DNA of 64,000 nucleotides from assembly GCF_003347495.1 (NCBI RefSeq), contig NZ_QCXY01000002.1, positions 434,001 through 498,000 on the forward strand. Reading direction: 5' to 3'. The stretch is from Pleomorphovibrio marinus (GTDB lineage: Bacteria > Bacteroidota > Bacteroidia > Cytophagales > Cyclobacteriaceae). Positions 36,832 through 45,900 of the stretch are shown here, in pieces. The translations under genes and the position numbers were made by a program. The notes beneath the pieces were generated by a model. The model saw only the letters and a program-made list of their open reading frames with translations. It searched no databases and was not told the DNA's origin. Each line of letters opens with the position of its first letter. Within the stretch, counting starts at the first letter, position 1.

Positions 36832-39603
36832 TTAAAATTTAAAATTATAGGTGATGAAGGGAATAGGTTGTGCAAAAATGGACAACTGGTATCCCTGAAG
36901 CACCCCATTGGTAGGGGCAAAATATACCGAATAGGGATTTGCCCTTCCTAATACATTATAAATTCCTGCAGACCAGGAAGCATGGGCCAATTTTCGGATC
37001 TTGTGGTTTCCTTCCAGGTTGAAGGAAATATCCACCCTGAAATAATCCGGGATCCTATGATCGTTACGGTCTGAGAAAAAGACCCTTTCTGCACCCCCGT
37101 ATTCAAATTTGGCGATCGGAAGGGTAATGGGTCTTCCCGTGCTATAATTGGCATTGATGCTGGTGTTGATCCGTTTGGTAAATTCCCAATTTCCTACCAA
37201 CATGATATCATGGGGTTGATCAAAGTTACTCGGATACCAACGACCATCATTGATCATTTCCCCAAGTTCCTGAGGGGAGGTTCTTAATAAGGAGCGAGAA
37301 TAGGTATAGCTGATCCAACCGTTAAGCTTGCCGGAGGTTTTTTTGGCCATTAATTCCACTCCGTAAGCCTGTCCTTCTGTGTTGAGGATGTCCTGTTCTA
37401 TGGATTCGTTTAGGATCAGGTTTGCCCCACTACCAAAATCAACCAGGTTTCTCATGCTTCTGTAATAAACCTCTACCGAGGTTTCAATGATGTTGTTTTT
37501 ATAATTCTTGAAGTAGCCCAGGGACACCTGATTGCCGGTTTGGGGACGGATATGGGGGTCGCTTAGCTTCCATGTATCCGTAGGCGCAATGGCTGCGGTA
37601 TTGGTCAACATGTTGACATGTTGCCTATTGGTGTTGAAACCTGCTTTTATGGCGGTGAAATTGTCCAGGGAATACCGTGCAGAAAACCTTACTTCCGGCC
37701 CGAGATAGGTTTCAATGACTTCCCCAGTTCCGTAGTTCTCTTGCCCGATTAAAGTGCCCTCACTCCGAATAGTGGTGGCTGGATATTGGTTCACCGTGTT
37801 TGGGCCTAGGTAATTGTACATCACCAATCTTACGCCTCCGTTTAGCAATAATTTTGAATTCACCTCATATTCATCTCCAATATAGAAGGCCGATTCCAAC
37901 CCTCTTTCTCGTCCAATCACTTCTGGTATGACCATAGATTCCTGACCCTGGGGTAAAATACTTCCAGGGGAAAGGTTATAGAGCACGTGGTTCATGCCAA
38001 AAGAAACATTATGTGCGTCATCCAAGTCATAATTAAAATGGGTGCGCCAGTGACTTTGGTTCATGGTAAAGCCAAAGTCAAATGCGTTTAACGGATCCAG
38101 CTCCCCAGCTATCGAAAAGGCGTAACGGTCATGGCCAATCGTCATTTCTCCCTCCAGCTTGTCGTTGAAATAATGGGTCCAGGAAAGGTTGGCGTTTTGG
38201 TTGCTGTAGGCAAAGGCCGTGTCCAGATCAAACCTAAAAGCATCCTGGCTCCAATATCCGGAAAATTTCAGAATATTATTTTTGTTAATCTCATGACTCA
38301 TGTTGAGGTTTAGGTCATGAAAGGAAGCTCGACTTTCCCGAAATTCGGACTCCTCATCCATAAGGCCAAAAAGCCAATTGGAATAAGTGCTTCTACCGCC
38401 TGCGGCGAAGGTGGTCTTTTCCCCTAATGGGCCTTCTAAATATAACCTGCTGGTCATTAGCCCAATGCCACCACCACCTTCTAACTTTTCCTTATTTCCA
38501 AATTTGCCTTTTACATCCAATACAGAGGATAACCGCCCCCCATATTGCACGGGCACACCTGCCTTATAAAGGTCCACGTTCTCCATCATATCTGGGTTGA
38601 AAGCCGAAAAGAGGCCAAATAGGTGGGTAGGGTTATATATGGTGGCGTTGTTGTATAAAATCAGGTTTTGGTCGGCTGCACCACCCCTTACGTTAAAACC
38701 TGCGCTAGCTTCCCCTACGGTTTGCACACCTGGCAGCGTGATGACGGCGCGAAGCACATCTACCTCACCAAGTACCGCCGGGATCTTCCTCATGGATTGC
38801 ATGCTGATATTTTCCAAGCCCATTTCAGGTCTCTCTATATTTGCGGACTTTTCAGAGGTGACCGTAACCTCCATCAAGGAGATGATATTGTCATCCATGG
38901 CGATATTTAAGGTTCCATCCCCTAGCAAATTTACCTGTCGTTGTTCTTGATAGGCTCCAAAACTTTGTATGACCAGGGTGATTCGGCCCTTAGGAAGTAA
39001 AATAGAGTACAGTCCATCATCATCGGTAATGGTTCTGCCTTCATGATCAAGGGCATAAATGACAGCTCCTATTATGGGTTCACCCGACTCAAAACTGGTC
39101 ACCAATCCACTCAAACGTGCATGGGTGGGAGTTTCACTTCTGGCTGCACTACCAATTTGCCAAAGCCTGTTTTTAGCAAAGCTCCTTTCTTCCCTTTCCT
39201 TTCCGGTCTCTTCCCCAGTGGGAAGAGTATCCGTTTCTGTAGCAGGCATAAACAATTTTTCGGCTCCTTGTAAAGTAATCCCCCTTCCCTTAGTGACAAA
39301 CACCCTGCCCTCCGTATCGATAACATAATGGAGGTCCGTATCCTTAAAAAGCTGATTTAGCAACTGAGGGAGGGTGTTTTGATAGGCATTAATGTTGATG
39401 GAAAGTTCCGGTATGTCTTCAGGGTCGAAGAAAAACTGGTAAGGGCTTCTTTGCTCCACCATTTGGGCAAACCTTTCAAAGGAAACCCCCGAAAACAAAC
39501 CACTGATGAGTTTGTTTTCCGCTTCTTGTGCCTGTACATGCCCAGTACAGATCAGGGAGATAAAGGCAATCCAAATACATAAGATACCATATTTCCTCTT
39601 CAT
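36832..39603 (-). CDS. TonB-dependent receptor with STN and carboxypeptidase-like domains
   Basis: 923-residue outer-membrane receptor. After a signal peptide (ends near VQAQ) comes an STN-type secretin/TonB short domain (about 30-105, ISGLFSGVSFERFAQ), a linker, a carboxypeptidase regulatory-like domain (about 165-245, GEPIIGAVIYALD), the plug (about 265-370, FNVRGGAADQNLILYN) and the barrel ending YNFKF. STN domains normally signal to an anti-sigma factor, but no FecR or ECF sigma gene is nearby. It overlaps the upstream small gene by 4 bases (ATGA). Partner: DUF4249 lipoprotein. Confidence 0.93.
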   Translation of the reverse strand: MKRKYGILCIWIAFISLICTGHVQAQEAENKLISGLFSGVSFERFAQMVEQRSPYQFFFDPEDIPELSININAYQNTLPQLLNQLFKDTDLHYVIDTEGRVFVTKGRGITLQGAEKLFMPATETDTLPTGEETGKEREERSFAKNRLWQIGSAARSETPTHARLSGLVTSFESGEPIIGAVIYALDHEGRTITDDDGLYSILLPKGRITLVIQSFGAYQEQRQVNLLGDGTLNIAMDDNIISLMEVTVTSEKSANIERPEMGLENISMQSMRKIPAVLGEVDVLRAVITLPGVQTVGEASAGFNVRGGAADQNLILYNNATIYNPTHLFGLFSAFNPDMMENVDLYKAGVPVQYGGRLSSVLDVKGKFGNKEKLEGGGGIGLMTSRLYLEGPLGEKTTFAAGGRSTYSNWLFGLMDEESEFRESRASFHDLNLNMSHEINKNNILKFSGYWSQDAFRFDLDTAFAYSNQNANLSWTHYFNDKLEGEMTIGHDRYAFSIAGELDPLNAFDFGFTMNQSHWRTHFNYDLDDAHNVSFGMNHVLYNLSPGSILPQGQESMVIPEVIGRERGLESAFYIGDEYEVNSKLLLNGGVRLVMYNYLGPNTVNQYPATTIRSEGTLIGQENYGTGEVIETYLGPEVRFSARYSLDNFTAIKAGFNTNRQHVNMLTNTAAIAPTDTWKLSDPHIRPQTGNQVSLGYFKNYKNNIIETSVEVYYRSMRNLVDFGSGANLILNESIEQDILNTEGQAYGVELMAKKTSGKLNGWISYTYSRSLLRTSPQELGEMINDGRWYPSNFDQPHDIMLVGNWEFTKRINTSINANYSTGRPITLPIAKFEYGGAERVFFSDRNDHRIPDYFRVDISFNLEGNHKIRKLAHASWSAGIYNVLGRANPYSVYFAPTNGVLQGYQLSIFAQPIPFITYNFKF

Positions 39604-40298
39604 GACTTGCTATTTGCTATCTCAACCAAAATTTTAAGGTAGGCCTCTTTATCTTTTTTAAACCTAATCCTATCTCTTTTCAACTGGGGCTTGATATCCT
39701 TTTTTTTTAAACCCATCAGCTCAAAGACCTCTTTCTTTCTCCTCACATAATGGAAATTCCCATCCAACAGAATTAAGTACCGCTCCTTTTGGTCATACAT
39801 TCTGGCCTTTTTCATGTTGGTTGTGTTTTTACTGATCTCCTTTCTATGTTTGCAGTAAAGGCTTATTTCCCCTTCGTGAACCACCCTGTAAAACCCGTTT
39901 TTATGGAAAAAGAAGTTCAGATCATCTTTAATTCTGATAAATCGAAGGTCTTCCAACTCGAATTCGTCAATTTTCTCGTGGTTCAAAATTGTTTTTTGGC
40001 CCTTCGCAGGAGTGACACTGATCAACACATCATCAAAGATATCGTATTGTATGGGTACCTCCTCAAAAGCAATGTCACCTATTAAAAGTACGTTTTTTTC
40101 TAGGCTTTTAGACTGGAAAAAAGGGTGGCCTTCCACCCCTCGATTACTGGGAAAATACTGTCCCCCTGAGTGTAAATCAGGAAAATATTGGATTAGTTGG
40201 GTATAGTTTTCAAAAAGCACCCTTTCCTTAATAGGGGTTTGGGCCTCTATCGATAAAATCAAAAAAAAGACTAAAATGAAAAGTGAAAATTTAATCAT
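39600..40298 (-). CDS. Secreted hypothetical protein, 232 aa
   Basis: First gene of the receptor operon. N-terminal signal peptide (MIKFSLFILVFFLILSIEAQ); the mature part is rich in Lys and beta-strand-like segments (ILLIGDIAFEEVPIQYDIF is approximate in feel to a structural domain found in Bacteroidota envelope proteins) and ends in a strongly basic helix. Stop overlaps the receptor ATG, so translation is coupled. It may be a receptor accessory or sensor; no named family is recognised. Confidence 0.65.
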   Translation of the reverse strand: MIKFSLFILVFFLILSIEAQTPIKERVLFENYTQLIQYFPDLHSGGQYFPSNRGVEGHPFFQSKSLEKNVLLIGDIAFEEVPIQYDIFDDVLISVTPAKGQKTILNHEKIDEFELEDLRFIRIKDDLNFFFHKNGFYRVVHEGEISLYCKHRKEISKNTTNMKKARMYDQKERYLILLDGNFHYVRRKKEVFELMGLKKKDIKPQLKRDRIRFKKDKEAYLKILVEIANSKS

Positions 40299-40522
40299 AA
40301 AAGATTGGCTTTTAGAGCTGAGGAATAGGTTAATTCTAGGATTTTATAACAAGTTCGGGAAATGTCGCAATGCGCCCTACCATTTTCCATGAATGGTGGA
40401 TTAATGGTTTGAGCGAAATGCCTATCAAAAATAATAAATTTTGGCCATGGCTTGGCAAAAGAATTTCATTAACTTCATCGGTGAATGTATAAAACTTATT
40501 TTTAACCCAAATCAAAAAGAAA

Positions 40523-41605
40523 ATGACCCAAGATAAAAACCCCATCCGAATCCTGGTGGTAGGATGTGGAAATATGGGCAGCTCCCATGCCTTGGCCTAT
40601 CACCAATTACCCGAATTTGAAGTTGTGGGGCTGGTTTCAGGCGGTAAGTCAAAAGAGGTTTTAAATCAAAAACTAGGTGGGAAATATCCCCTTTTCGATG
40701 ATTATCACAAAGCGATGGAAACCACCCAACCTGATGCGGTCAGCATTAATACGTATCCGGATACCCATGAGCCTTATGCCATATATGCATTTGATAAAGG
40801 GTGTCATGTTTTTGTGGAAAAACCTCTTGCGGACACGGTGGAAGGAGCGCAGAGGGTAGTAGATGCAGCTAAAAAGCAGGATAAAAAACTGGTGATTGGC
40901 TACATTCTTAGACATCATCCTTCATGGGAGAGATTTATTGAGGTAAGCCATCAGTTAGGTAAGCCACTGGTAATGAGAATGAATCTGAATCAGCAGAGTG
41001 AGGGAAAGATGTGGACGCTACACCGGAACCTCATGAAAAGCCTAAGTCCAATCGTCGATTGTGGAGTTCACTATATAGATGTGATGTGTCAAATGACCCG
41101 ATCCAAACCTGTGCAAGTATATGCAATTGGTGCCAAACTCACCGATGAGATTCCAGATGACAACTATAATTATGGTAACCTCCAAATCCGTTTTGAGGAT
41201 GGGTCTGTTGGTTGGTATGAGGCTGGGTGGGGTCCTATGGTAAGTGAAACGGCATTTTTTGTTAAGGATGTTTTTGGACCAAATGGTTCAGTATCCATAG
41301 TAGCCAAGGAGGCCGGGGGCTCCGGAAAATCCGACAGTATAGAGGCACATAGCAAGACGGAATCTCTCCTGTATCATAGAGGTGAGCTGGATGCAGAGGA
41401 CAAATTTGTGCACCAGGATGAGTGGATAGATCTAAGTGATGAACCGGATCATAATGGACTATGTAAGCGGGAGCAGGAGTATTTCCTAAAAGCCATCCAG
41501 GAAAATCTGGACCTTACAAACCATATGCAGGATGCGGTAAACAGCTTAAAGATTGCCTTTGCCTGCGATGAATCAGTCCGATCTGGGCAAGTGGTTTTGC
41601 TTTAA
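40523..41605 (+). CDS. Gfo/Idh/MocA family oxidoreductase (cytoplasmic)
   Basis: 360 residues, NAD(P)-dependent sugar or inositol-type dehydrogenase. Rossmann motif VVGCGNMGSSHA, EKPLADTVEGA, and catalytic region VDCGVHYIDVM are visible. No signal peptide, unlike the Tat-exported relative at 31084. It is divergent from the receptor operon and 69 bases upstream of a hydroxyacyl-CoA-type dehydrogenase, likely as one transcription unit. Substrate unknown. Confidence 0.92.
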   Translation: MTQDKNPIRILVVGCGNMGSSHALAYHQLPEFEVVGLVSGGKSKEVLNQKLGGKYPLFDDYHKAMETTQPDAVSINTYPDTHEPYAIYAFDKGCHVFVEKPLADTVEGAQRVVDAAKKQDKKLVIGYILRHHPSWERFIEVSHQLGKPLVMRMNLNQQSEGKMWTLHRNLMKSLSPIVDCGVHYIDVMCQMTRSKPVQVYAIGAKLTDEIPDDNYNYGNLQIRFEDGSVGWYEAGWGPMVSETAFFVKDVFGPNGSVSIVAKEAGGSGKSDSIEAHSKTESLLYHRGELDAEDKFVHQDEWIDLSDEPDHNGLCKREQEYFLKAIQENLDLTNHMQDAVNSLKIAFACDESVRSGQVVLL

Positions 41606-41674
41606 ATCCCTTAAATCAATTTAATGGCTCCTCTGCTTTAAGCAGAAGGGCATATTTATTTTATACGATACTAA

Positions 41675-42673
41675 ATGAATAAAAGCAAGGTACCCAGTGA
41701 TATACCAGTGGGAATAGTAGGACTTGGATTGATGGGGAGCAGCATTGCCGTTTGTATGAGCTTGGCAGGGCACCCTGTTATTGGGTTGGAACCTATGGAT
41801 GGGCAAAAGGAAAAGTCCCGGAAAAGAATCCAAGCCCATTTACAAACTGCCTATAATAATGGCTTGGTGCCTAACCCCCCAAGCCATTATCTGAGAAACA
41901 TTCAATTGGCCTCTGAATATGAAAACTTAAAAGACTGTAAAATCATCATTGAGTCCGTAAAGGAGGATCAGAATATTAAGTTTGAGGTCTTTCGTAGGGT
42001 GGATGAGGTAGTAAGCCCTGACGCCATCATTACCAGCAATACTTCGGCTATTCCCATCTCTACACTGCAAGACGCGGTATCAAATCCCCAGCGCTTCTAT
42101 GGATTACATTGGATGGAGCCGGCCCACACCACCCGTTTTTTGGAAGTGATTTGTGGGGAAAAGAGTGACTTGGAAGGGGGAGAATACCTGTACAGCCTTG
42201 CGGAGTTTTGGCAAAAGGAAGCGGTTTTGGTAAGAAAGGACATACGAGGCTTCATCGCCAACAGGCTGATGTATGCCATGTATAGGGAAGCCATGTTTCT
42301 GGTCGAAGGGGAATATGCAAGTGTAGAGGATGTGGACCGGGCTTGCAGGAATGTGGCCGGTTTTGCTTTTCCAATGATGGGGGTTTTTCGATGGATGGAC
42401 TTTACCGGAATAGATTCCTACAAAAAAGTGATGGACGAACTTTTTCCCACCTTGAGCAATGCTAAAGCTCCTGGATCGCTAATCACGGATATCGTGGATA
42501 AAGGCGGTAGGGGAGTTTTTAATGGTAAGGGGTTTTATGAATATAGTGAGGGAGAGAAGGAGCTTTGGGAAAAGGCATATACCAAATTTGCCTTTGAAAT
42601 CAGGGATTTGGCCCTTCAGTACCCTCATGATGTGGTGGAGAAGATGAAAGAGGAAAAGAAAAGTAAGGAATAG
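41675..42673 (+). CDS. 3-hydroxyacyl-CoA dehydrogenase family protein
   Basis: 332 residues: Rossmann NAD-binding domain (VGIVGLGLMGSSIA), NTSAIPIS, then the C-terminal helical 3HCDH domain (GFIANRLMYAMYREAMFLV). The position of the usual HFFNP segment reads HWMEPAHTTRFLEV, a clear departure. Members with such changes can act on non-CoA hydroxy acids (for example gulonate-type dehydrogenases). The neighbouring Gfo/Idh gene makes a sugar-acid route more likely than beta-oxidation, and no thiolase or hydratase is present. Confidence 0.82.
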   Translation: MNKSKVPSDIPVGIVGLGLMGSSIAVCMSLAGHPVIGLEPMDGQKEKSRKRIQAHLQTAYNNGLVPNPPSHYLRNIQLASEYENLKDCKIIIESVKEDQNIKFEVFRRVDEVVSPDAIITSNTSAIPISTLQDAVSNPQRFYGLHWMEPAHTTRFLEVICGEKSDLEGGEYLYSLAEFWQKEAVLVRKDIRGFIANRLMYAMYREAMFLVEGEYASVEDVDRACRNVAGFAFPMMGVFRWMDFTGIDSYKKVMDELFPTLSNAKAPGSLITDIVDKGGRGVFNGKGFYEYSEGEKELWEKAYTKFAFEIRDLALQYPHDVVEKMKEEKKSKE

Positions 42674-42943
42674 GTCATTCGATAGAAGGGATATTAACTC
42701 ATTCTTGACTAGGTCGATTCCTCTTCGCTAATTCTGGCCCTTTTTGGGTTTAAGCCTTCCTTCCTAACAGGTCAAAACCAAACAATGCCCTTGGCATACA
42801 ATGTGGGTAGGGAATAGAGACTGAGGAAGAACCCGATCCCTAATGGGATGTAATTTTAACTTCTATCAGAAGCTAAAAAAGAAAGCCTTCATTGCCTGCC
42901 AGAAAGCTGCACGCAATCCACGACCTGAACTGTTTCCAGAAAA

Positions 42944-43471
42944 ATGAAACAAACCATATATTTTATTTCCGGTCCTGCTGGAGTTGGGAAATCCACTACG
43001 GCTAAACAGCTGATAAATAGACTTGCTAAAGGGGCCTATATCTCAGGAGACGATGTTAGTCATATACCCATTAAGGGACGCAGAAATCCATGGTTATGTG
43101 AGGAGACATATCGATTAACGTGGGAAAATATATTCAGCCTTACCCAGAACCTATTGAAATATGGCTATAATGTGGTCATTGACTATGTAAGTTTCCCAAG
43201 GGATGTAGACTGGTTTGTGGGAAAATTGAATGACCAAGAGGCTGAGGTAAAGTATGTCGTTTTGAGTACTGACTTAAGCACCCTGCTACACAGAGATGGA
43301 TCCAGACCGGAGGAGTTAAAAATGGGCGAAAGGTGTAGTATATTGTTTAAAGAATTTAGGGAATTGGAGGGTGGAGATAGATTTACACTGAATACGGAGG
43401 CTTATGGGCTGGAAAAGATGGAAGAAATAGTGGATAAATTAATGGAAGACAGGAAATACATTTGGTACTAA
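42944..43471 (+). CDS. P-loop (AAA_33-type) kinase-like protein
   Basis: 175-residue nucleotide-binding protein with Walker A GPAGVGKST at residues 10-18. Its general layout, including SGDDVSHIP after strand 2 and a central NVVIDYVSFPRD, resembles zeta-toxin/gluconate kinase-like P-loop phosphotransferases. A lid region with RPEE is present. The 270-base upstream region has only short hairpins. No toxin-antitoxin partner is seen. Phosphorylated substrate unknown. Confidence 0.75.
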   Translation: MKQTIYFISGPAGVGKSTTAKQLINRLAKGAYISGDDVSHIPIKGRRNPWLCEETYRLTWENIFSLTQNLLKYGYNVVIDYVSFPRDVDWFVGKLNDQEAEVKYVVLSTDLSTLLHRDGSRPEELKMGERCSILFKEFRELEGGDRFTLNTEAYGLEKMEEIVDKLMEDRKYIWY

Positions 43472-43780
43472 ATGAGGGCAGAGAATCCCTTACCTGCCCC
43501 AGGTCAGAAATGTCCATATTTCTTCGATTAATGGAATAACCCTTACTTTTTTTGTTTGGTTATTATTATAATCATATGCCACGAAATGCCTAATCCGGAT
43601 TGAATTTGCGATAATAAAGTACATGATTAGCGTTCTTTTTAATCCTTTTATGCTTCAGATTGTGAATATATGGCAAATAATTACCGATAAACCATTATTT
43701 TTGATAAATATCAACTGGGTGGAGAGGCACTTTCAATCATTCGGCAGCATTAAATCAGAGCTGTTGATGGCTTAAAAAAC
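43472..43780 (+). other. AT-rich intergenic region, no gene seen
   Basis: 309 bases between the kinase and the AraC gene. A TATTTTTG (-7-like) box lies at 43696-43703, 77 bases before the AraC start, without a matching -33 box. No hairpin or repeat stands out. Confidence 0.4.
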
Positions 43781-44344
43781 ATGAGTACGGAATTATACAT
43801 CAAGTACATGGTCAGTTTGCGCTGCAAAATGATGGTCAAGGAAGTATTTAAAAATCTAGGTATTCCATATACAAATGTCGATCTGGGGGTGGTGGAGGTG
43901 CCGGCGCCTGTTTCCGCTGTTCAACATGAGTATCTAAAGAAGGAATTACATCGGATCGGGTTAGTCTTGTTGGACGATAAGAAAAGCATACTTATAGAAA
44001 AAATCAAAAATGTGATAATAGACTTAATTCGAAGTGACAGACTTCCAAAAGTCAACTATTCGGAATATATCAGTGAAAAAGTGGGATATGATTACAGCTA
44101 CGTGGCCAATATTTTTTCGGAGATAAAGGGGATGACCATTCAACAATTTATTATTTTTCATAAAATAGAGAGAGTCAAGGAGTTGCTGCTATATGACCAA
44201 CTTAGTCTCACAGAAATTTCGAACCAATTACATTACAGCAGTGTTGCACACTTGTCTAACCAGTTTAAAAGAATAACGGGACTTACTCCCAGCTTCTTCA
44301 AGCAATTAAAGGAAAACAGGAGACGAAATATAGAGGATTTGTAG
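43781..44344 (+). CDS. AraC family transcriptional regulator
   Basis: 187 residues. The C-terminal 95 residues are an AraC double helix-turn-helix (YISEKVGYDYSYVANIFSE; then LSLTEISNQLHYSSVAHLSNQFKRITG and SFFKQLK). The N-terminal 85 residues are short and lack the cupin domain usual for sugar-responsive members, although IGLVLLDDKKS may form a small sensor fold. It lies 335 bases upstream of a fatty-acid desaturase on the same strand and could control it. Confidence 0.85.
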   Translation: MSTELYIKYMVSLRCKMMVKEVFKNLGIPYTNVDLGVVEVPAPVSAVQHEYLKKELHRIGLVLLDDKKSILIEKIKNVIIDLIRSDRLPKVNYSEYISEKVGYDYSYVANIFSEIKGMTIQQFIIFHKIERVKELLLYDQLSLTEISNQLHYSSVAHLSNQFKRITGLTPSFFKQLKENRRRNIEDL

Positions 44345-44679
44345 GTGTCTTTCTTGTTATTTCATTGATATACAGCATATTATGCACATTTATATTTTTA
44401 ATCAATGAAATATGTAAGTCTCTGGCAGACATTTGTAACATATATAGGTGAAAAAACACTAACTTTGATATTGCGAGAAATCTATTTGGCTTACCCATCC
44501 GAACCACCCCCCTTCTCAGTGCAATACCAATACGACAGATCAAAAAACATAGGAAGGCAAAACAAAAACGGAAAGACCGCTATTGTAGAAACCTTTTATA
44601 AAGGTGCACAAGCAAAAATGCAAAAGGGTAGCCAACTATCATTCATAAATGGTGATAACATCACAAAACTGATTAAAAA
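44345..44679 (+). other. Leader/intergenic region before the desaturase
   Basis: 335 bases. A 92-codon frame at 44405-44683 ends overlapping the desaturase start, but the best promoter (44432-44467) lies inside it and its composition is not protein-like, so I do not call a gene. Downstream of that promoter there would be a leader of about 205 nt. Confidence 0.4.
44432..44467 (+). promoter_or_regulatory. Candidate promoter of the desaturase gene
   Basis: TTTG (44432-44435), 24 nt, TAACTTTG (44460-44467); the -7 box is identical to that of the dehydrogenase gene at 28286 and the spacing is the same. Confidence 0.5.
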
Positions 44680-45759
44680 ATGAGAACGTTGAAATTTTCT
44701 AAATCTAAGCGATCTGACTTCTTAAAAGTCTTAAGAGAGAGAGTGGACGATTATTTCAAAACGAACGGAATAACAAGGTACGGAAATCGAAACATGGTCA
44801 TCAAGACCATATTTATGCTCTCCTTATTATTTATCCCGATCCTTATCCTTAACTTAGGTGTGGTTGATAATCCATGGGTTCTATTTGGCCTTTATCTGAC
44901 AAGTGGATTGGGCATGGCCGGTGTGGGTATGGGTGTCATGCATGATGCCATTCATGGATCCTACTCCAAAAGCCGGACGGTTAATAAATACTTAGGTTAT
45001 ACAATGAACCTTATAGGTGCAAATGCAAACGTATGGAAGGTACAACACAATGTGCTACACCATACCTATACGAATATTGACCATGCGGATGATGATATCA
45101 ATGCACCTTTCTTCCTAAGGTTTTCGCCCAATGCAAAGCGGTATTGGCTTCATAAATTTCAACACCTCTATATATGGATTTTTTATGGCTTATCCACCGT
45201 TTCCTGGATTACTACCAAGGACTTCATAAGGATTAAGCGGTATCATCGTTTAGGCTTTTTTAATGGAAAAGGCGAGCTAAACAGGGAGATAGTTAAAATC
45301 GTTTTGTGGAAAGCACTGTATTTTTCATACACTTTGGTTTTACCCTTGATAATGGTTCCATTACCCGCATGGATGGTGATATTAGCTTTCCTGAGTATGC
45401 ATGTAATTACTGGTTTAAGCATAAGTCTGGTATTTCAAACTGCCCATATCATGCCGGACACCTCATTTCCAAAACCGGATGAGGACGGTATTATGGAAAA
45501 TGACTGGGCTGTGCATCAATTGCTCACTACCACTAATTTTGCGCCCCGTAGCAGGTTTTTTTCATGGCTTATCGGTGGGCTTAACTTCCAGGTGGAGCAT
45601 CATTTGTTGCCAAATATATGCCATGTCCATTACCCGAAACTTTCGAAGATCGTTTCTCAAACGGCCAAAGAGTTTGAGCTGCCCTATTATGTGAAGAAAA
45701 ACTTTGCAGTGGCACTTAGGGATCACGTAAAAATGCTTTATACCCTAGGAAGGGTGTAG
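44680..45759 (+). CDS. Membrane fatty acid desaturase
   Basis: 359 residues, integral membrane di-iron desaturase. The three histidine boxes are HDAIHGS (about residue 88), HNVLHH (about 124) and QVEHHLLP (about 305). The Gln opening the third box is the mark of front-end (delta-5/6-type) and related acyl-lipid desaturases; no fused cytochrome b5 is present. Membrane helices lie around 45-90 and 205-260. It introduces a double bond into fatty acyl chains, likely for membrane fluidity control. Possible regulator: the AraC gene upstream. Confidence 0.92.
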   Translation: MRTLKFSKSKRSDFLKVLRERVDDYFKTNGITRYGNRNMVIKTIFMLSLLFIPILILNLGVVDNPWVLFGLYLTSGLGMAGVGMGVMHDAIHGSYSKSRTVNKYLGYTMNLIGANANVWKVQHNVLHHTYTNIDHADDDINAPFFLRFSPNAKRYWLHKFQHLYIWIFYGLSTVSWITTKDFIRIKRYHRLGFFNGKGELNREIVKIVLWKALYFSYTLVLPLIMVPLPAWMVILAFLSMHVITGLSISLVFQTAHIMPDTSFPKPDEDGIMENDWAVHQLLTTTNFAPRSRFFSWLIGGLNFQVEHHLLPNICHVHYPKLSKIVSQTAKEFELPYYVKKNFAVALRDHVKMLYTLGRV

Positions 45760-45805
45760 AGAATCAAAGCAAAAAGTATTATTTGCAGTATTCAACAATA
45801 AGGTC

Positions 45806-45857
45806 GTTATATTTAAACAGATAGATAGACATTTAATTTTTTCTGTTTAAATATAAC
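45806..45857. repeat. Perfect 16-bp inverted repeat between desaturase and porin genes
   Basis: GTTATATTTAAACAGA (45806-45821) and its exact reverse complement (45842-45857) flank a 20-nt spacer. It sits between the convergent 3' ends, so it may act as a bidirectional terminator or an mRNA-end structure. The stem is very AT-rich. Confidence 0.75.
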
Positions 45858-45900
45858 TAATAGAGCAATATAGAATTACTATCCTTTTAGCGTTTTCCTT

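Noticed and set aside
44405-44683. 92-codon frame ending in an ATGA overlap with the desaturase start
   Set aside because: A full promoter lies inside it, and the sequence has no protein-like features. The overlap alone is not enough to call a gene.
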